From Siphonodentalium dalli (Eukaryota > Mollusca > Scaphopoda > Gadilida > Siphonodentaliidae), in NCBI GenBank assembly GCA_032622095.1, contig CP136068.1:161713465-161777464 (forward strand): a DNA stretch of 64,000 bases. Reading direction: 5' to 3'. The position numbers were made by a program, and so were the translations under genes. The notes beneath the pieces are model-generated. The model saw nothing but the letters and a program-made list of their open reading frames with translations. It made no database searches and had not been told where the DNA came from. Below, one piece after another: positions 10,046 through 20,244 of the stretch (position 1 is the stretch's first letter; the number at the start of each line of letters is the position of its first letter).

Positions 10046-10700
10046 ATTTATCATATGACACCTATAAATTGATTATGATGTCCAAAACGCACACAAATCA
10101 CTAAATAGCTATATGACATCGGCAGCAAAAGGTTAATGTGACGTCACTTCATTGCACCGGAAGCCCACCTGTTGAACTAGCAGAAATAATATGCACGCGA
10201 TATAGTGCGCTATTCTGTTCTCAGTTTGTGACATTATATCGTATGTTTATTAGATAAATACGAATTACATATTCTATTTATCGTATAACAATGTCCAAAA
10301 CTATATATTTCAAGATTATAATTGCGAGAATTTCGGCATCGCGTTGATTGACGTGCACGAATTTGACCTGCATTCAGTTAGAGATACGGCTCGGCCCAGG
10401 CTGCCATTCAGCCAATCAGAACACACTTTTTGTCAACAAAACAATCAAATTATCGGAAGGTGATATGAACTAGTAGTTCATTTGAAATTGATTTATGACA
10501 TACTTTCCAACGTAAATAATGATTTGAGTCATATGATAAAATATTTTATCAATGTTTATATGCAGTGCCAAATGACAATTCTGGTTGATATACTAAATAC
10601 TATTCGATATTTATATTTTGTTGATGGATTGAGATTTCCTGTAGAGGCTATAGGGGTACCATTACCATAACCCTAGCGGAAACCTTGGTACATCGCATCT
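10046..10700. other. Non-coding intronic sequence
   Basis: Apart from the repeated foldback end at 10261-10282 I see no feature. The 62-codon frame at 10482-10670 has no resemblance to a known family. Confidence 0.5.
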
Positions 10701-11192
10701 TTAACCCTTTGAGTGCCACGGGCCGATCTCATCGGCCCTAATTTACGGTGTGTAAAATCGGCCCTAAAAAAATAAAAAATATTGTTTTTTTTTGTTTTTT
10801 GGGTTGAATTTTATTTTTTGGGGTTGAATTTGTTTTGGGTATGCTTAAGCATGCTATAGCGAATTTAAAAATAAATTGGATAAAACCTTAGGGGCATGTT
10901 ATAACTCTAAACTATCACCAAGTATTCATAGTAATAATTTTGATGCCCATGAAAAACGAAAGATTCCCTGGCCCTAAACCTACAAAATAAGCCTGTTAAA
11001 GAATATAAGAAACAATTATTAAAATTGTAAAAAATTGTAAAAAATAATAACAAATGATAAAAAATTGTTTGGCCAATGCATTCTCTTATATATGCAAGGC
11101 GACCTATGGTCGACTCGCATATATAAGAGAATGCATTGGCACAGGGTATATGGGTTGATACAAAAAATCGGACCTGGCACTGAAAGGGTTAA
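10701..11192 (+). mobile_element. Second piggyBac-type MITE family sharing one hairpin module
   Basis: TTAA at 10701-10704 and 11189-11192 encloses ends CCCTTTGAGTGCCA and TGGCACTGAAAGGG, a different terminal repeat from the twin-hairpin family. A palindromic GGGCCGATCTCATCGGCCC lies near the left end. Near the right end it carries a single copy (11073-11139) of the same 67-bp hairpin found in the twin-hairpin family, with one substitution. Confidence 0.8.
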
Positions 11193-11490
11193 AGGCACGG
11201 GTGGCGTTCGTTGCAGAAATATTCATAGTTGTTCAAATCGCCATCAACAATATTAAAATATATATAGTTTTGTTCATATATATGCCAAACATAATCAGCG
11301 CGTAAATAGTATATTGTCGTCAAGACGTACGATGGTATACGTAAAGAAGAACCTTCTCGTGAACATTACAGAAATTTTGCTTCTGTTTACATAACACGGT
11401 GCAATTCTATTGGTTAATCACACACAAATGATATAAACGCTCTTTATTATTTCCATATCAGGTAAACAGTAACAAATAACGCCCTTTATT
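11189..11490 (+). mobile_element. Diverged copy of the TTAAAGGCACG element, left part
   Basis: Starts TTAAAGGCACG and follows 57963-58260 with substitutions (AATATTCATA, CGCGTAAA, TAATCACACACAAATG, AAACGCTCTTTATTA, TCCATATCAGG). The right part of the family is missing; the hairpin/tandem-core element at 11491 begins at the break. Confidence 0.6.
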
Positions 11491-13522
11491 AGCTCAACTT
11501 ACTTTGTAAGTTTGAGCTATTGCCATGGGTTGGCGTCCGTCGTCCGTGTGTGCGTGTGTCTGACTCTGTGTGTCCGTCAACAATTTCCTTTGGCGCAGGC
11601 TACAGCTCGTACCTTTGGTCTGATCTTTATGAATGTTGACATTGACATGTAGATGGCAACGAGTCATTTTGAGGTCGTTGGACAAAAAACATGGCCGCCA
11701 GCAGCTGTCTTGGATTTTACTCTTTGCATGACTAAATCATTTGGCGCGGGCTACAGGTCGTAGCTTTTGTTTGATCTTCATGAAATTTGTCATGGATGTT
11801 AAGAATGACATGTAGATGGGAACGAGTCCTTTTGGGGTCATTCGGCCAAAAAACATGGTCGCCAGCAGCCATTTTATATTTAACTTTTTGCATGACTAAA
11901 TCCTTTGGCACAGGCTACAGGTCGTACATTTGGTCCGATCAATATGAGATTTGTCATGGCTGTTGACATTGAAATGTAGATGGGAACGAGTCATTTTGGG
12001 GTCGTTTGGCCAAAAAACTCTTTGCATGACTAAATCCTTTGGCGCGGGCTAGAGGTCGTAGCTTTGGTCGGATCTTCATGAAATTTGTCATGGCTGTTGA
12101 CATTGACATGTAGATGGGAACGAGTCATTTTGGGCTCATTCGGCCAAAAAACATGGCCGCTGGTGGCCATCTTGGATTTCAAAATTAAATCCATTGGCGC
12201 GGGCTACAGGTTGTACTATTCGTCTGATCATCATGAAATTTGTCATAATGGAGTTGTTGCTGCAATTCTATCAATGACATAAACGGCACCTCCAGTGATG
12301 GATGTTAACAATGACATGTAGATGGGAACGAGTTATGATGGGGTCATTCGGCAAAAAACATGGCTGGCGGTGGCCATTTTAGAATTTACTCTTTGCATCA
12401 CTAAATCCTTTGGTACACCATACTCACCACCAGTGTTGAAACGATTAATCGATTAGTCGAAATTGACCCAATTATTAAATTAGTCGACCCCGAAATATGC
12501 TAGTCGACTAGTCGAGAAAAAGCACTACCTAAGTGCTATCATGACAGCAGTGCCATTGCATGGCAATATTATCACGTAATCTGTAACGGTTAATACATAT
12601 TAACTTCTTAGAGATTATTGCATTGTTCCTTTAACGATGCCACTGCCAGTCATGCACGAGCGGTGAACTCCATGACCTGAACTGAACCCAATGTATGCAC
12701 ATGTATGTGCGGTTTCTTTTATGTTGATCACCAAAACCACGAATTGTCGCTGCCGACCGAACACTGTCTAGTTCAATGGGACGCAATTGACCAGTGATAA
12801 CTTCTAGAGTAATGATGCAACAAAATGGCTTCAATGATATACAAAACACAATTCGCGACATTGTCAAGCTGGTAAAGTCAACTCAAGAACTGAATAGATC
12901 CTAGATCATTCTAATACCCATACCCCCCCCCCCCCGCAACATAAGGCGCCAATTCAGAGAGACAAAAGAACACACCAGAGACACAAGCGAGACTTGCTAA
13001 CGAGACTTGCCTATTTATTTCCTGGTTACCGGCGACAATATTGTTTATATAAAATGTTTTATTACCTACATTTCCCAAACCATGAGATTATATGGAGGTT
13101 GCAGGAGAGCCGGGTTTAAGACATCAAATTGGGAGACTTACGGGCAAAACGGGAGATTACATGTACCGGTATATAGTTCACGTGCTTTCTGTTTTAACGT
13201 TCTGAAACGAAGAGTTGGATAATCAAAACTGCGATGCCACATGGCCCTTTTTATACGTCATATGGGCATAGAAATGGGAACTCTTAGAAGGGGTCCGACT
13301 AGTCGAATAGTAGTCGGTTATCTCTGGCGACTAGTCGATTCATTAAAAACGCTAATTGTTTTAACACTACTCACCACATCCCTGATCCGATCATCATGGA
13401 ACTTGTCATGAATGTTGATATCGACATGTTCATCTTGTCTTACTTAGACATTTCAATTAACACCTTTCCTATTCCTCCATTTACTGTCAACCATTAAATT
13501 ATTCCCCTACCTAAGTTGAGCT
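11491..13522 (+). mobile_element. Hairpin/tandem-core element, interrupted by a hAT element
   Basis: The left end AGCTCAACTT folds with AAGTTTGAGCT, followed by a GTCCGT/GTGT microsatellite-like stretch and then about five to six core units of 135-160 bp. Unit starts (GGCGCGGGCTACAGGTCGTA) fall near 11594, 11747, 11908, 12043 and 12195. The right end carries AAGTTGAGCT. The layout recalls the pearl-type elements of bivalves. A hAT element at 12431-13369 splits the last units. A second copy is at 18207-18980. Small open frames inside are chance. Confidence 0.65.
12431..13369. mobile_element. Non-autonomous hAT element with perfect 8-bp TSD
   Basis: CTCACCAC occurs immediately before (12423-12430) and after (13370-13377). 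Termini are CAGTGTTGAAACGATTA and, reading inward from the right, TAGTGTTAAAACAATTAGCG, typical hAT ends; both subterminal zones carry TAGTCGACTAGTCG-like repeats. Removing the element restores a continuous core unit of the host repeat. The 939 bp encode no transposase. A poly-C run is at about 12926. Confidence 0.85.
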
Positions 13523-13550
13523 ACAGTGTCATTGGCACTTTCATGTTTAC

Positions 13551-15721
13551 TATATCCGGATCTAAACAAAAGCCAGGTTCTGTAACATTTTTATGTGTAC
13601 CCATACCATGTATGGTACACATAATGCTGACGTCCGGATCAACCATCCGGCGTTCGTCCGTCTGTCTGTCGCGCCGTCCGTCCGTCTGTCCGTAGACACT
13701 TGCTATCCGATTCAATTACTCGAATATTTTCTATCAGATCATGTTCAAATTTTATGTGCATGTTTATGATAACACACTCCTCACCTGTATAGTTTTTGGT
13801 ATCGATCGGTTTAGAAATTATTAACACTTTGCATACGCACATAGGCATGAGCTATCTGATATGTAGGTTTATGATGACACACCCCTCACCTGTATCGATT
13901 AGTTGATCAGTTTAGAAAATAATTAACCCTTCACACACATGCTATCCAATGCAATAAGTTGAACATATTTCTTCTGATCTGCCTCATATTTCTTACCTAG
14001 GTTTTTCTTAGCATGGTCTTCATCTGTATGGTTTTTGGTATCGTTTAGTTAACCCTTTCTGCTCTTGTTTTTAAATAGAATTAATCCAAGCTGTGTTGAC
14101 TTAAATATTTTTCATCTGATCAGCACCAAATTTGGTACATATGGTCCTCACCCCAAAATACAGATCAGGTTCAAATTTGAGTTTGATCTGGTATATGTTA
14201 ACAGAGTTATGGCCATTTAAAATTCAAGTAGCTGATAATCTAATTAATGCCTGCAGGCACTGGGAGCTTAGAAGAGGAGATCTTATTACACAGCCAGTGT
14301 CTTATTGGAAATGAGTTTTGTTTAGCTTGACATTAGATAAATACCATGGCTCACAGAGTCAAATCTGTTAGACACATATCACAGTGATATGGGGTTCTCT
14401 CCTGTATGGACCAGAACACCTGATCAAACAAATCTCTCAACACTAATAAAATTTCTCTCCTGACTCTCAGACTCTATCACACACAGTGGGCTAGCATCTC
14501 TAAAAAATTGTCAAAACAAACCATGATTGATGACTCTCTGGTCCATTCTGTGTTCTGTACAAAATTAAGTTAACCCCTTTGTTGAAACAGGTTCATGACT
14601 AATATTAGAGACTGACTTATTGTATGGGTTTCTAAATCCAATGACATGCTTTTTATAGACTTTTTGTGTTTATCAGTTCATTAATTTGGGTAAGATTAAC
14701 CCCATTCTATCCAATTTTATGACTCAAATATTTCCATTGATTATGTTTATAGTTCTTGGCATAGTTTATGATAACACACCCCTAACCTGCACAGTGAGGG
14801 TCATTTGGTTTATTTGCTCAAAAATATTAACATCCTCCACCAATCCTGTTGACACAATGTGATAACTAAATATTTTTCACTTGATCCCTATATAAATAAT
14901 TGCATCCATGTTAATGATGAAAGATTCTTCACCTGTATACATTTTGGTATCGATTGAATGACTTTGATAATATATTAACCGTAACTTCAATTATATTTCC
15001 GCTGTTTAGATACATTATATCTTTCCAATGATCAGCTTAGAAGATAATTAACCCACCCCATTCCATAGTCATACAGTATGCTATCCAATGTAATGAATCT
15101 AATATATTCAATCTGACCAATCTCATATCCTACCTCTAGCTATCTGAAAATTCTGCATAAAAACATTTTATATCCAATCATTATCAATCAATTTATATCC
15201 AGGTCTATACATCCCTCACTTGTATAGTTGTTCCGGTATTGATTAGTTTTTGAATCGGGAACTATTAACTCTTTTGTCCCATCTAAATGATCCCAAGAAT
15301 TTTTAATATGCAGCTAACACAAAACATAATAAAAAAAATAACAATATTAAAAAAATCATAATATGTTATGTCTCACATTCCAGTGTAATAAGCAAATAAA
15401 TAACTATTTTGTCTTTAACTGCTATGGTGCTTATCTCTGACTATGGATTGAGCTTAATTACCTTTATCACTCTATAAGACATATCTGTGTTGAAGTGACT
15501 TAATACTAAGTTAATAGGTTGAAATGGAATGCCACATCCGTGTTCCTATTGTGTTTATGTGAGCAAGGTGCCCAATAAGTCTGATTCCACTTGTGACCTT
15601 AATAGTAAGGTGTCAATTATTGAAACTTTTGCACTCGTGAAAAGGTTGGTGTAAGGATTTATTAAAATAGCTAATCGGTATCGCCAAGGTATGGGTTAAA
15701 CATCTGCCGATCGTGATCGGC
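13551..15721 (+). mobile_element. Long hairpin/tandem-core element, degenerate
   Basis: A hairpin (GTGTACCCATACCATG and its complement, about 13595-13623) is followed by a TCCGTCTG microsatellite (13650-13692). Then come many degraded units of about 150-170 bp, with recurring phrases such as CACACCCCTCACCTGTAT and TTTTTGGTATCGAT near 13780, 13880, 14020, 14770, 14930 and 15210. It ends in the hairpin GCCGATCGTGATCGGC (15706-15721) followed by CTCTTGT. A 3' hairpin and microsatellite-core design suggests a Helentron-related or pearl-like element; this is inference. No gene is seen in this span. Confidence 0.5.
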
Positions 15722-15912
15722 CTCTTGTTTGCTTTTGTTTACACGACAAAGGAAAAACATTTGACAATAACATACTGTTTATGCCATATTTCTGATTGGT
15801 ATAAGAACAAAATCTGTCTATATTTTACTATTCTTTCTGTTTATGGCAGTTTTTGACAGAGCTGAATATTTTAACAGCATACCAACTGCCAACGGCGCCC
15901 ATATCTTTAATT
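15722..15912 (-). mobile_element. Remnant of the TTAAAGGYACG element next to the ABITRAM acceptor
   Basis: GCTTTTGTTTACA, AACATACTGTTTATGC, AAAATCTGTCTATATTTTA and TTCTTTCTGTTTATGGC match the right half of the element at 57963-59522. It ends with TTTAA at the polypyrimidine tract of the last-exon acceptor. The same segment occurs at 6420-6590. Confidence 0.55.
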
Positions 15913-15916
15913 TTAG

Positions 15917-15960
15917 CCAGACACTGATGGGTACATATCGCTATCATTCTTTAATTTTAG
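15917..15960 (+). repeat. 44-bp tandem duplication of the last-exon acceptor
   Basis: The block TTTAATTTTAG followed by CCAGACACTGATGGGTACAT is repeated with slight changes at 15961, so two AG acceptors lie 44 bp apart (before 15917 and before 15961). Use of the upstream one would shift the frame and truncate the protein after about 28 codons. Confidence 0.7.
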
Positions 15961-16086
15961 CCGGATACTGATGGGTACATCGCTATTGTCCTTCCGAAAC
16001 TGAATGAGCATGAGAAAGAGATCAACAAGTTGTTAACAGAAGAGCAGTACCAGAATGTACTAGCTGATCGTCGAGCGGGAACGTGA
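15961..16086 (+). CDS. ABITRAM (FAM206A/Simiate) last coding exon
   Basis: After a TTTAATTTTAG acceptor the frame runs 41 codons to TGA at 16084-16086. It opens PDTDGYIAIVLPKL, the conserved C-terminal signature of Abitram proteins, and continues with a LLTEEQYQNVL helix equivalent to the family tail. Phase 0 matches the donor at 4959, placing an intron of about 11 kb between them. The last four codons (RAGT) and the stop are contributed by the first unit of a 34-bp minisatellite that continues downstream. Length and content fit an intact C-terminus. Only the upstream exons, outside the window, are missing from view. Confidence 0.88.
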   Translation, partial: PDTDGYIAIVLPKLNEHEKEINKLLTEEQYQNVLADRRAGT

Positions 16087-16360
16087 TGTCATGGCAACTA
16101 CCAATTGTCGAGAGGGAACATGATGTCATGGCAACTACCAATTGTCGAGAGGGAACATGATGTCATGGCAACTACCAATCACTGAGCAGGAACATGATGT
16201 CATGGCAACTACCAATCACCGAGCGGGAACATGATGTCATGACAACTACTAATCACCGATCTGGAACATGATGTCATGGCAACTACCAATATTCGAGCGT
16301 GAACATGATGTCATGGCAACTGCCAATCGACGAGCGAGAATAGGATGACATGGGTAGTGC
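16069..16360 (+). repeat. 34-bp minisatellite overlapping the ABITRAM stop codon
   Basis: About eight units built on CGAGCGGGAACATGATGTCA and TGGCAACTACCAAT, starting inside the coding end and running through the 3' UTR. Units differ by a few bases and the last is degenerate. Confidence 0.9.
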
Positions 16361-16577
16361 CAATTGCAGTGTGAGCAGATTCTGTCGTACTTTTGAATCA
16401 TCTGACGGATGCAAGATTTCATGTGAACAGTCAGTTACTTGTTATAGTGGGAAACGTGGATATTATCATATTTTATTAGTATAAACATTTAATGCTAAGG
16501 GATGGTGGCACAAGTTTTAGATCAACTTAGCAAATCTCTCCCATGTACAAGTGATAACAAATTTACATGACATCTGA

Positions 16578-16583
16578 AATAAA
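16578..16583 (+). terminator. Polyadenylation signal for ABITRAM
   Basis: AATAAA lies about 490 bp past the stop codon, the first good signal downstream, giving a plausible 3' UTR of 16087 to about 16605. Confidence 0.5.
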
Positions 16584-16715
16584 GTATATTATACAAAGAG
16601 CTGTAGTGAACATGAAGTTAGGTAGTAGTGGACTGCTGTGGATACAGTAGTCTCCGGGGTGCATTAAGTTGATGGACAGTTGCATTTAAAGGCATACTTA
16701 CTGTACTGCCCTAAG

Positions 16716-16932
16716 TACAGTAATGCTCTAATTAATCGACTCCTTAACCGCAGCAGAATTATGGGTAACTTTTCAGGATTTAGTCGGAAATATGGCTTGT
16801 TGCCATTCATCGGAAAGCTCTTGGCGAGAGCTTTCCGATGAATGGCAACAAGCCATATTTCCAACTAAATCCTGAAAAGTTACCCATAATTCTGCTGTGG
16901 TTAAGGAGTCGATTAATTAGAGCATTACTGTA
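16716..16932. mobile_element. Palindromic Tc1/mariner-type MITE, copy 3
   Basis: Full-length 217-bp palindrome with CAGTAATG ends and TA flanks. It pairs almost perfectly around a centre at about 16820, and is the best preserved of the four copies. Confidence 0.82.
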
Positions 16933-17075
16933 ATTAACCCAGTAGCTGGGGTTATTATGCATTTATAACTGTGGTCAAACCATAACTGCAGTGAAGTTAG
17001 CTGTTCTATTAACTTCCGTGACGGCTGTGGCACTGTGATTAAATGCGGTGAAGAATCCCTGTTTATATTCCTCTG

Positions 17076-17249
17076 TAGAGTAATGTTCTAATTAATTGAC
17101 TCCTTAACCACAGCAGAATTATGTGTAACTTTCAGGATTTAGTCGGAAATATGGCTTGTTGGCAACAAGCCATATTTCCGACTAAATCCTGAAAAGTTAC
17201 CCATAATTCTGCTGTGGTTAAGGAGTCGATTAATTAGAGCATTACTGTA
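17076..17249. mobile_element. Palindromic Tc1/mariner-type MITE, copy 4
   Basis: Same family; the left end is TAGAGTAATG (one change) and the loop-proximal GGAAAGCTCT segment is deleted, so the arms meet near GGCTTGTTGGCAACAAGCC. Confidence 0.78.
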
Positions 17250-17514
17250 GCTAACTACTGACTATCAGCAAAATTCATTTGTTTATATTCCTTGACCTTG
17301 ACTACTGATCACTAACTGCTGACTATCACAGACTCATATCAGTGAATTTAATTTCTATTTTCTGGAGCTGTAAATGTACTAGAACCAATTGATGATAACA
17401 TGCGTTTTAACCCCACAACCCTCTTGATTATATTGCAATATTTATAACTGCATTTAAAATCTAACCGAAATTCAGTTCAACTGGAGAGCTACCCCGATTC
17501 AATGAGTCATTTAT

Positions 17515-18205
17515 TATACCCCCCGCAACGAGTTGTGGTGGGGGGTATACTGGTATCGGCTTGTTCGTCCGTCCGTCGAGCCGTCCGTCCGTGGACACAA
17601 ATTTGTCCAGAGTTTTTCTCAGTCGTTTTTTGATCAATTTCCGTGAAACTTGGCGCAGACATCAACCACCATGGGAACCTGTGCACCTGCGATTAGTCCG
17701 ACTTTTTTTGGAGGAGTTATCCCCCCATTTTTCGACTTTCACAACATGTATAATTTTGTCCGAGCTTTTATTCCTACATTTTTAGGTCAATTTTTAAAAA
17801 CTCGGAACAGATATTTAGTACCATGGGAACCGGGAACCTGTGCACCTGTGATTATGACGTCTGTCCGACATTTTATGGTAGCGTTATCTCCCTTTTTTGA
17901 CTTAGAAACTTTTTTGTAACATGCATAATTTTGTCCGAGCTTTTATTTCTACATTTTAGGTCAATGTTTTTTAATCTTGGCACTGATATTTAGTAACATG
18001 GGAACCTGTGCATCTGCGATTATGATGTCTGTTCGACTTTTTTATGTGGAGTTATGATTAGGGTTAGGGTTAGGGGGTTTAGGGTTAGGGATACCTGTTG
18101 ACATAATTTCAGTTCCCAATATATGGTAATGGCTACATCACTCAAATAACATTTTGAATACGGGGGGTATTATTTAGTCCCATCTGGGACAAGCCTATCG
18201 CTAGT
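17515..18205 (+). mobile_element. Hairpin/tandem-core element with CCCCCC-stem
   Basis: It begins with a hairpin (ATACCCCCCGCAAC against GTGGTGGGGGGTAT, 17515-17549), continues with a TCCGTCCG microsatellite, then about three units of 130-175 bp containing ACCATGGGAACC...GTGCACCTG and TTTTGTCCGAGCTTTTATT (near 17670, 17820 and 17998). It ends at a second CGGGGGGTAT. No coding capacity; the 74- and 89-codon frames overlap the tandem units. Confidence 0.65.
18057..18090 (+). repeat. Interstitial telomere-like repeat
   Basis: Four TTAGGG units with one small interruption, inside the tandem-core element. Confidence 0.8.
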
Positions 18206-18206
18206 T

Positions 18207-18980
18207 AGCTCAACTTTACTTGTAAACTTGCCATGGTTTGGTGTCCATCGTCCGTGTGTGAGTGTGCGTGTGTGGAGATGTTCGTCAACAATTTCCATTA
18301 GCATGGGCTACAGTCGTACCTTTGGTTGGATCATTATGAAATGTATCAGTCAAAAAAACATGGGCGGTAGTGGCCATCTTGGATTTCAAAATTCAATCCA
18401 TTAGCAAGGGCTACAGGCCGGACTATTCGTCTGATCATCATGAAATTTGTTGTGGATGTTAATATTGACATGTAGATGGGAACGAGTAAGGAAGGAAACA
18501 TTTTTGGGGTCATTCGGCCATAAAACATCGCTGCCGACAGCCATCTTGGATATTACTCTTTGCATGACTAAATCCTTTGGCACATGGGCTACAGGTTGTA
18601 CCTTTGGTCGGATCATCATGAAATTTGTCATAGATGTTAATATTGACATGCAGATGGGAACTAGTCATTTTGGGGTCATTCCGTCCTTAGACATGGCCAC
18701 TGGCAGCCAACTTGGATTTTACTCTTCGCATGACTAAATACCTTTGCACAGGCTACAAGTCGTACCTTTGAGTCGGATTATTATGAAATTTGTCATGGCT
18801 GTTGATATTAACGTGCAGATGGGAAACGAGTCATTTTGGGGTCATTCGGCAAAAAAAAACATGGCCACCAGCAGCCATCTTGGATTTCAAAACTTAACTC
18901 ATCATTCCATTTATTGTTCATCACAAAAATTTAACTTCTTCACACAGTTGAGCTACAGTGTCATGGACACTTTCATTTAG
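18207..18980 (+). mobile_element. Hairpin/tandem-core element, second copy of the 11491 family
   Basis: AGCTCAACTT at the left, a short GTCC/GTGTG stretch, four core units (GGGCTACAGG...ATGGGAACGAGT...CATGGCCACTGGC) and GTTGAGCTACAGTGTCAT at the right, as in 11491-13522 but without the hAT insertion. Confidence 0.65.
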
Positions 18981-18989
18981 GTTCAAGTT

Positions 18990-19415
18990 AGTGTGCCTGT
19001 CATTACCAGAATGAGGTCCCAGAGGGTGAATTTAGTGACGCTATTCCGCCATTAAACATGGCCACTGGCAGCCATCTTGGATTTTACTCTTTGCATGACT
19101 AACTACATTGACACGGGCTACAAGATACCTTTATCATTATGAAATTTGTCATGGCTGTTGTTGCACAGCGGGATAGCATCACCAAGTTCACCCTCTGGGG
19201 ACCTCATTCTGCATGGCCTCATCTGATATGGGAGACATAGACTCAGATTGAAGTTCCCAAATGGTGATATAGAAAAACTTAACTAAAAAGGAGAGAGCAT
19301 GAGGCCTAAGCAGAATGAGGTCCCCAGAGGGTGAATTTAGTGATGTGGGATAGCATCACTAAATTCACCCTCTGAGGATCTCATTCTGCAAATGACAGGC
19401 ACGTTATTCTCAGGC
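18990..19415. mobile_element. Foldback element of the GAGGTCCCCAGAGGGTGAATT family, copy 2
   Basis: It carries the same GTGTGCCTGTCATT and AATGACAGGCACG ends and the same hairpin blocks as 5807-6238. The left hairpin is split by about 130 bp of core-unit sequence (ACATGGCCACTGGCAGCCAT, 19048-19160), a nested insertion or recombination with the neighbouring repeat. Confidence 0.65.
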
Positions 19416-19786
19416 CTTTTTAGGGTATACATGGCCTGGTACCTACGTCATAATTTGCTCGAATATGGTAATTTTACGTAACACAATGGTGCATATTGCA
19501 CCAACCGAACGTATAGTTACTTTTTTGTTGAGTAAACATGGAACCCAATTTGGGCTAATTTTACCCAAAGTTGGGCAATGTTTTACTCAGCGCAGGATAA
19601 CAAGTGACCCTAAACATAATAATGTTAACCTATGTGGCCCAATTTTACCCAATGTTGGGCAATGTTGTACTCAACGCAGAAAAACAATTTACCAAATATT
19701 AATTTCCCTTCTGTGGCGATTTTTATTACCCAACATTGGGTGAATAAATACTTAATTATTGGGTCAAATCAACTAATCAGCTGATA
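19416..19786. other. Short repeats, no gene
   Basis: A TTTTACCCAA...TTGGGCAATGTT...ACTCA phrase occurs twice (about 19558 and 19652), with a further ACCCAACATTGGGT palindrome at 19729. No gene is recognised; the 92-codon frame reads through this repeat. Confidence 0.4.
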
Positions 19787-20244
19787 TTAAAGGTACTCAA
19801 TCAGATCAGACGCTCCTAAAATACTATTTCTTTGGCTTCGGGGGTAAAAAATATTTCATTCAAGTCGAGGAACCCACCCATCAAAGCTCACAGTGATTAG
19901 ATATCGATGTTTGAACTTTGCGGTTCCTATTGTTTGTGGGCCACAAACTGATTGAAGCACGGTGGCTAAATGGACGGTCTTGCAGATAAAGATGGATAAC
20001 TCTAAAATCAAGTGGTAATAATAACCACTTGATTTTTGAGTTATCCATTTTTATCTGCAAGACCGCCGTTTGACCTCGTGTTTCTGGTAATCAAACAATT
20101 GAAATCACAAACTTAAAAAATCTATATCTGATCAATCTGAGCTTTGACGGGTGGGTTCCTCGACTCGAATCAAATATTTTTTACCCCCGAAGCCAAATAA
20201 ATATTAATTTAGGAGCGTCTGATCGAATTGAGTACCACCTTTAA
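19787..20244. mobile_element. TTAA-flanked foldback element, AGGTACTCAAT family, copy 1
   Basis: TTAA then AGGTACTCAATCAGATCAGA at the left is mirrored at the right by a GATCGAATTGAGTACC block and TTAA. The arms pair throughout: GGAACCCACCCATCAAAGCT against its complement, GTCTTGCAGATAAA against its complement, and a centre at ACTTGATTTT. About 458 bp, no coding. Confidence 0.75.

Noticed and set aside
16069-16360. Regular 34-bp repeats resembling a CRISPR array
   Set aside because: Units are contiguous with no unique spacers and lie in a eukaryotic 3' UTR; it is a minisatellite.
17561-17919. Open frames of 74 and 89 codons
   Set aside because: They overlap each other in different frames across the microsatellite and tandem core of a repeat element.
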